Shown here: one piece after another, positions 29,207-34,533 of the stretch | Layout: each line of letters starts with the position of its first letter | Numbering within the stretch: position 1 is the first letter of the stretch | DNA from: CAJCIY01 sp036379355 | GTDB taxonomy: Bacteria > Actinomycetota > Actinomycetes > Mycobacteriales > CAJCIY01 | Assembly: GCA_036379355.1 (NCBI GenBank) | Contig: DASVGV010000018.1 | Span: forward strand, 1-34,533 | Direction of reading: 5' to 3' | DNA: 34,533 nucleotides | Program-made: the position numbers and the translations under genes | Notes under the pieces: generated by a model | The model's database searches: none | Told to the model about the DNA's origin: nothing | What the model saw: only the letters and a program-made list of their open reading frames with translations

Positions 29207-31486
29207 CTATCCGTCCCGGGGCTCGGTGCCGTCCGCCGAGGGCTGCGCGCCGGCGTCGGGGGGCTCGGGCGTGGTCTCCGCCAGCTGCGGCTCGTCGGCA
29301 CCGGCGGTCTCCGAGGGGGTGGCACCGACCGGAGCACTGCCGGCGTCCTCGCCCGCGAGGTCCGCGTCACCGGCACCGACGAGCGCCGGCCGCTTGGCCG
29401 GGACCAGCGAGCGGGCCAGGATCTGCGTGACGTCCAGGACCTCGATGTCGTCGCGCGCCGACCCGTCCTGCTTCTTCGCCGTGACGGCGTCCGACAGCAT
29501 GACGAGGCAGAACGGGCACGCGGTCGAGACCATGTCGGGGTCGAGCGAGAGAGCCTCGTCGACCCGCTCCACGTTCACCCGCTTGCCGATCTTCTCCTCC
29601 ATCCACATGCGCGCACCGCCGGCGCCGCAGCAGAAACCCCGCTCCTTGCACCGGTGCATCTCCTGCTGACGCAGGCCCATCACCGACGACAACACCTCGC
29701 GGGGCGGTGAGTAGACCTTGTTGTGCCGACCCAGGTAGCACGGGTCGTGGTACGTGACCAGCCCCTCCACCGGCGTCACCGGCGTGAGCTTCCCGGTGTC
29801 CACCAGATGGCCGAGCAGCTGGGTGTGGTGCACCACCTCGTACTCGCCGCCGTGCTGCGGGTACTCGCGGTTCAGCGTGTTGAAGCAGTGCGGGCAGGTC
29901 GCCACGATCTTCTTGGCGCCGATGGAGTTGAGCGTCTCGACGTTCTGGACGGCCTGGCCGTAGAAGACGTACTCGGCGCCGAGCCTCCGGGCCGGGTCGC
30001 CGGTGCACGACTCGCCGTCGCCGAGGACCGCGAACTCGACGCCGGCGATGTTCAGCAGCTCCGCGAACGCCTTGGTGACCTTCTTCGACCGGTCCTCGAT
30101 CGCCCCCGCGCACCCGACCCAGAAGAGGTACTCGACCTCGTCGGGGATCTGCTCGCCCGGCTTGACGACGCGGACGTCGAAGTCGACCTCCTCGATCCAC
30201 TCGTTGCGCGTCCGGGCGGACACCCCCCACGGGTTGCCGTTGTTCTCGATGTTGCGCAGCATCACGCCGGCCTCGCTCGGGAACGCCGACTCGATGAGGA
30301 CCTGGTAGCGGCGCATGTCCACGATGTGGTCGATGTGCTCGATGTCCACCGGGCACTGCTCGACGCAGGCACCGCACGTGGTGCACGACCACAGCACGTC
30401 GGGGTCGATCACGCCGCCCTGGTCCACCGGCGCGACGAGCGGGCGCGCGGCCTCGGCCTTCAGCTCCTCGGACACCCCGTCGCGCTTGTCCTCGGGGGTG
30501 AGCAAGTACGGAGCCTTCGCGAACGCGTGGTCGCGCAGGTCGGTGATGAGCAGCTTCGGCGACAGCGGCTTGCCCGTGTTCCAGGCGGGGCACTGGGACT
30601 GGCAACGCCCGCACTCGGTGCAGGTGGCGAAGTCCAGGAACCCCTTCCAGGTGAAGTCCTCGATCTTGCCGCGCCCGAAGACGTCGTCCTCGCCGGGATC
30701 CTCGAAGTTGATCGGCTTGCCGCCGCTCGTCATCGGCAGCAGCGGACCGAGGCCGTTCGGCGTCCGCGAGAACGTCACGTTGAGCGGAGCCAGGAAGATG
30801 TGCAGGTGCTTGGAGTAGACGACGAGCACGAGGAACGCCAGCACGACCGCCAGCTGCAGCAGGATGAACGTCGTCTCGACGCCCTGGTTGAAGGCGCCTG
30901 AGCCGAGCATCTTCGCGACTCCGTACGAGAAGAACGACGCCTTCGTCGTGGGATCGGAGTACGGGAAGTGCCCGGTGTTGATCTGCGCGCCCCGGTAGAT
31001 GACCAGCGTCGCGATGACCAGGACGATCATCACCAGGACCATCCATGCGGCCAGGTTGTGGCTGTGGAAGAACCGGCTGCGCCGGCCCAGCCGCTGCGGG
31101 TCGCGGCTGATGCGGATGATCCCGAAGATCACGACTCCGAGCAGCACCAGGGCAGCGAACGCGTCCTCGAGGGCGCCGAGCCAGGACTCGTGCCCGAAGC
31201 CGGCCCAGTCCTGCTGGAACAGCGCGGCGTACGTCTCGATGATCGTGAGGATCAGGATGACGAAGCCCCAGAACGTGATGAAGTGGGCGAAGCCGGGGAT
31301 CGTCCACTTCAGCAGCTTGCGCTGACCGAAGACCTGCGGAATCTGCTTGAGCAGGCCCCGCGGGGCGGCAGCGATCCGATCGGGGGCGGGCTGCCCGGCC
31401 AAGGCGGTGCGCAGCAGGAACAGCAGTCGGTAGCCGGCGATGGCGAACGCCACCCCCGTGATCGCGAATCCGATTCCGAGACGCAC
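29207..31486 (-). CDS. etfD: Membrane Fe-S oxidoreductase, EtfD-like (ETF:menaquinone)
   Basis: The 759-residue protein has about five membrane helices in the first 250 residues (NarI-like haem-binding domain with spaced His), then two [4Fe-4S] motifs, CTECGRCQSQCP and CTTCGACVEQCP. Two CCG domains follow (FWVGCAG...TCPHCFN and HDPCYLGRHN...GFCCGAGGARMW...ACPFC). This is the architecture of M. tuberculosis Rv0338c (EtfD), which oxidises reduced ETF and feeds electrons to menaquinone in fatty-acid oxidation. The tail from about residue 690 is acidic and low-complexity. GTG 31486 follows GGGAGGA. It is divergent from dnaK. Confidence 0.9.
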   Translation of the reverse strand: MRLGIGFAITGVAFAIAGYRLLFLLRTALAGQPAPDRIAAAPRGLLKQIPQVFGQRKLLKWTIPGFAHFITFWGFVILILTIIETYAALFQQDWAGFGHESWLGALEDAFAALVLLGVVIFGIIRISRDPQRLGRRSRFFHSHNLAAWMVLVMIVLVIATLVIYRGAQINTGHFPYSDPTTKASFFSYGVAKMLGSGAFNQGVETTFILLQLAVVLAFLVLVVYSKHLHIFLAPLNVTFSRTPNGLGPLLPMTSGGKPINFEDPGEDDVFGRGKIEDFTWKGFLDFATCTECGRCQSQCPAWNTGKPLSPKLLITDLRDHAFAKAPYLLTPEDKRDGVSEELKAEAARPLVAPVDQGGVIDPDVLWSCTTCGACVEQCPVDIEHIDHIVDMRRYQVLIESAFPSEAGVMLRNIENNGNPWGVSARTRNEWIEEVDFDVRVVKPGEQIPDEVEYLFWVGCAGAIEDRSKKVTKAFAELLNIAGVEFAVLGDGESCTGDPARRLGAEYVFYGQAVQNVETLNSIGAKKIVATCPHCFNTLNREYPQHGGEYEVVHHTQLLGHLVDTGKLTPVTPVEGLVTYHDPCYLGRHNKVYSPPREVLSSVMGLRQQEMHRCKERGFCCGAGGARMWMEEKIGKRVNVERVDEALSLDPDMVSTACPFCLVMLSDAVTAKKQDGSARDDIEVLDVTQILARSLVPAKRPALVGAGDADLAGEDAGSAPVGATPSETAGADEPQLAETTPEPPDAGAQPSADGTEPRDG

Positions 31487-31642
31487 GACGGTCCTCCCGC
31501 TCGGGCCCGCACCCTTCGGCGGTGCGGGGAAGCGGCGCCACGATATCGGCCCCGCCGGGGGTCGGCGCGGTCCCGGGGGGCAACCCGCGGGCGCTGGGCG
31601 GGCTCGGCCGCGTCGTCAACCTGAGTCGCATGAAGAAATCTT

Positions 31643-31663
31643 CTTGAGTCGGGAACACTCAAG
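31643..31663. promoter_or_regulatory. HspR operator (HAIR) upstream of dnaK
   Basis: CTTGAGT-N7-ACTCAAG matches the HspR-associated inverted repeat exactly. HspR, with DnaK as co-repressor, shuts off the operon until heat shock draws DnaK away. A second small inverted repeat, GAAGA-AA-TCTTC (31632-31643), abuts it. hspR itself should lie after dnaJ, outside the window. Confidence 0.93.
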
Positions 31664-31758
31664 CCGACTGGACGTTGGACCTGTCGACACCCACACTCGG
31701 GGTGCCGGGCCAGCGGTCCGGACCACCCCACACCTGCATCCGAAGGGCATTCACGGAC

Positions 31759-33605
<1,847 letters not shown>

Positions 33606-33609
<4 letters not shown>

Positions 33610-34265
33610 ACCCGGAGGACCACGGACGCGAACACCAGGAGCCGCCGGTCATCCGTGACCGGCGGCGGGTCAACCCCGACGGGTCGGTGCGCGAGCCCGA
33701 CCCGTCGGCGGTCACCCCTCCGGCCGCGTCGACCGCGGACGCAGCGAGTCCTGGCGACACGACGGTCCAGGACGAGCGCGTCGCGGAGCTGACCGAGACC
33801 CTGCAACGGCTCAAGGCCGAGTACGACAACTACCGCAAGCGCACCGAGCGCGACCGGCAGCTGGTCGGCGAGGCCGCGACCGCGCAGGTGCTCAGCCAGC
33901 TGCTGCCGGTGCTCGACGACATCGAGCGCGCCCGCGCGCACGGTGACCTGACCGGCGCCTTCGGCGCCGTCGGCGAGGCGCTCGTGACCGTGACGACGAA
34001 GCTGGGCCTGGAGAGCTACGGCGCGCCCGGGGACCCGTTCGACCCGCAGGTGCACGACGCGGTGATGCAGGCCCCGCCGACCGCCGACGCCGACGTCCCC
34101 GTGGCGGCGGAGGTCTTCCGTACGGGATTCCGGTTCGCGGGCCGCGTGCTGCGTCCCGCGCAGGTGGCGGTCGCCGAGCCAGCGGATACGGCCGTGCCCG
34201 AGCACGAGTCGGCCCAGGGTGAAGGTGGTGAGGGGGCGGCCACCGAGTCGTCGCCCGAGGGCTGA
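33606..34265 (+). CDS. grpE: Nucleotide exchange factor GrpE
   Basis: The 219-residue co-chaperone releases ADP from DnaK. A disordered acidic N-terminus (about 1-55) leads to the coiled coil (ELTETLQRLKAEYDNYRKRTERD) and the beta-wing domain (LPVLDDIERARAH, FDPQVHDAVMQ, VFRTGFRFAGRVLRPAQV). GTG 33606 overlaps the dnaK stop (GTGA). Its TGA stop at 34263-34265 overlaps the apparent CTG start of dnaJ. Confidence 0.96.
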
Positions 34266-34533
34266 GCGCGCGCGACTACGTCGAACGGGACCTGTACGCC
34301 GCGCTCGGCGTCGACAAGACCGCGACGCCGGCGGAGATCAAGAAGTCGTACCGCAAGCTGGCGCGGGAGCTGCACCCGGACAAGAACCCGGGCGACGCCC
34401 GGGCCGAGGCGCGGTTCAAGGAGGTCTCCGAGGCGTACGACGTCCTGTCCGACCCGGACCAGCGAGCCGAGTACGACGAGGCCAGGACGCTCTTCGGCCA
34501 GGGCGGCTTTCGCCGCGGTCCGGGCGGGCCAGC
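34262..34533 (+). CDS. dnaJ: Chaperone protein DnaJ (partial, apparent CTG start)
   Basis: The first 90 codons are visible: SARDYVERDLYAALGV, IKKSYRKLARELHPDKNPGD (J-domain with the His-Pro-Asp motif), FKEVSEAYDVLSDPDQR, then the start of the Gly-rich region. The protein runs off the right edge. In this frame the nearest upstream stop is at 34229-34231. No ATG, GTG or TTG occurs between it and the J-domain, and the conserved N-terminus falls right after CTG 34262. That CTG overlaps the grpE stop as CTGA, so initiation is probably by coupled re-initiation on CTG. Confidence 0.9.
   Translation, partial: MSARDYVERDLYAALGVDKTATPAEIKKSYRKLARELHPDKNPGDARAEARFKEVSEAYDVLSDPDQRAEYDEARTLFGQGGFRRGPGGP

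Noticed and set aside
29367..31658. Second long lower-strand frame over etfD
   Set aside because: It is a shifted shadow of etfD with Arg-rich composition; the etfD frame has all the cysteine motifs and membrane helices.

Overview
The window is high-GC, gene-dense DNA from an actinobacterium. The evidence is the order rpsF-ssb-rpsR-rplI-dnaB, a zinc-type bS18, a FadE5-like acyl-CoA dehydrogenase, an EtfD-like membrane Fe-S oxidoreductase, a bifunctional-type Dcd, and dnaK-grpE-dnaJ behind an HspR (HAIR) operator. The genus cannot be told from the sequence alone.

Layout. 1-619: end of a proline-rich, membrane-anchored exported protein. 776-4252: ribosomal and replication block (rpsF, ssb, rpsR, rplI, dnaB). 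4306-5411: yeast-type cytosine deaminase overlapping upp, a pyrimidine salvage pair. 5439-6582: small MT0933-type antitoxin-like gene and a TetR regulator. 6754-10794: branched-chain 2-oxoacid dehydrogenase operon (E1-alpha, E1-beta, E2) with an overlapping Nudix gene. 10779-12748: MFS exporter divergent from a MarR regulator. 12793-15173: FadE5-like acyl-CoA dehydrogenase with two upstream 15-bp repeats, and an SRPBCC protein. 15148-16869: TetR divergent from an AurF-like di-iron oxygenase, with two operator-like palindromes 20 bp apart. 16911-20238: DUF2249-cupin fusion, a 52-residue zinc-ribbon protein on the other strand, a SufR-like regulator with three C-terminal cysteines, a 7Fe ferredoxin, a cupin and a formate/nitrite-type channel. 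20255-22829: GatB/YqeY protein, VOC protein and divergent purK/purE. 22986-24954: cupin, and a TetR/methyltransferase pair around a near-palindrome.

25228-27947 looks like a small genomic island. A 27-bp direct repeat, identical to the 3' part of the intact tRNA-Gly(CCC) gene at 27923-27993, brackets about 2.7 kb. It holds a RelBE-type toxin-antitoxin pair, a TetR/cupin divergent pair and a broken SnoaL-like gene. No integrase is present. To the right are dcd, a small membrane protein, etfD and the dnaK operon, with dnaJ running off the end.

How the genes fit together. The oxoacid dehydrogenase makes branched acyl-CoAs, the FadE5-like enzyme oxidises acyl-CoAs, and EtfD would pass ETF electrons to the quinone pool. 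Many genes appear to have leaderless promoters, with a TANNNT box 6-9 nt before the start codon. The main points of interest are the integrase-less tRNA island, the Fe-S-regulator/ferredoxin/DUF2249/FNT cluster, a dnaJ gene with no possible start except CTG, the yeast-like cytosine deaminase next to upp, and several well-formed operator palindromes.
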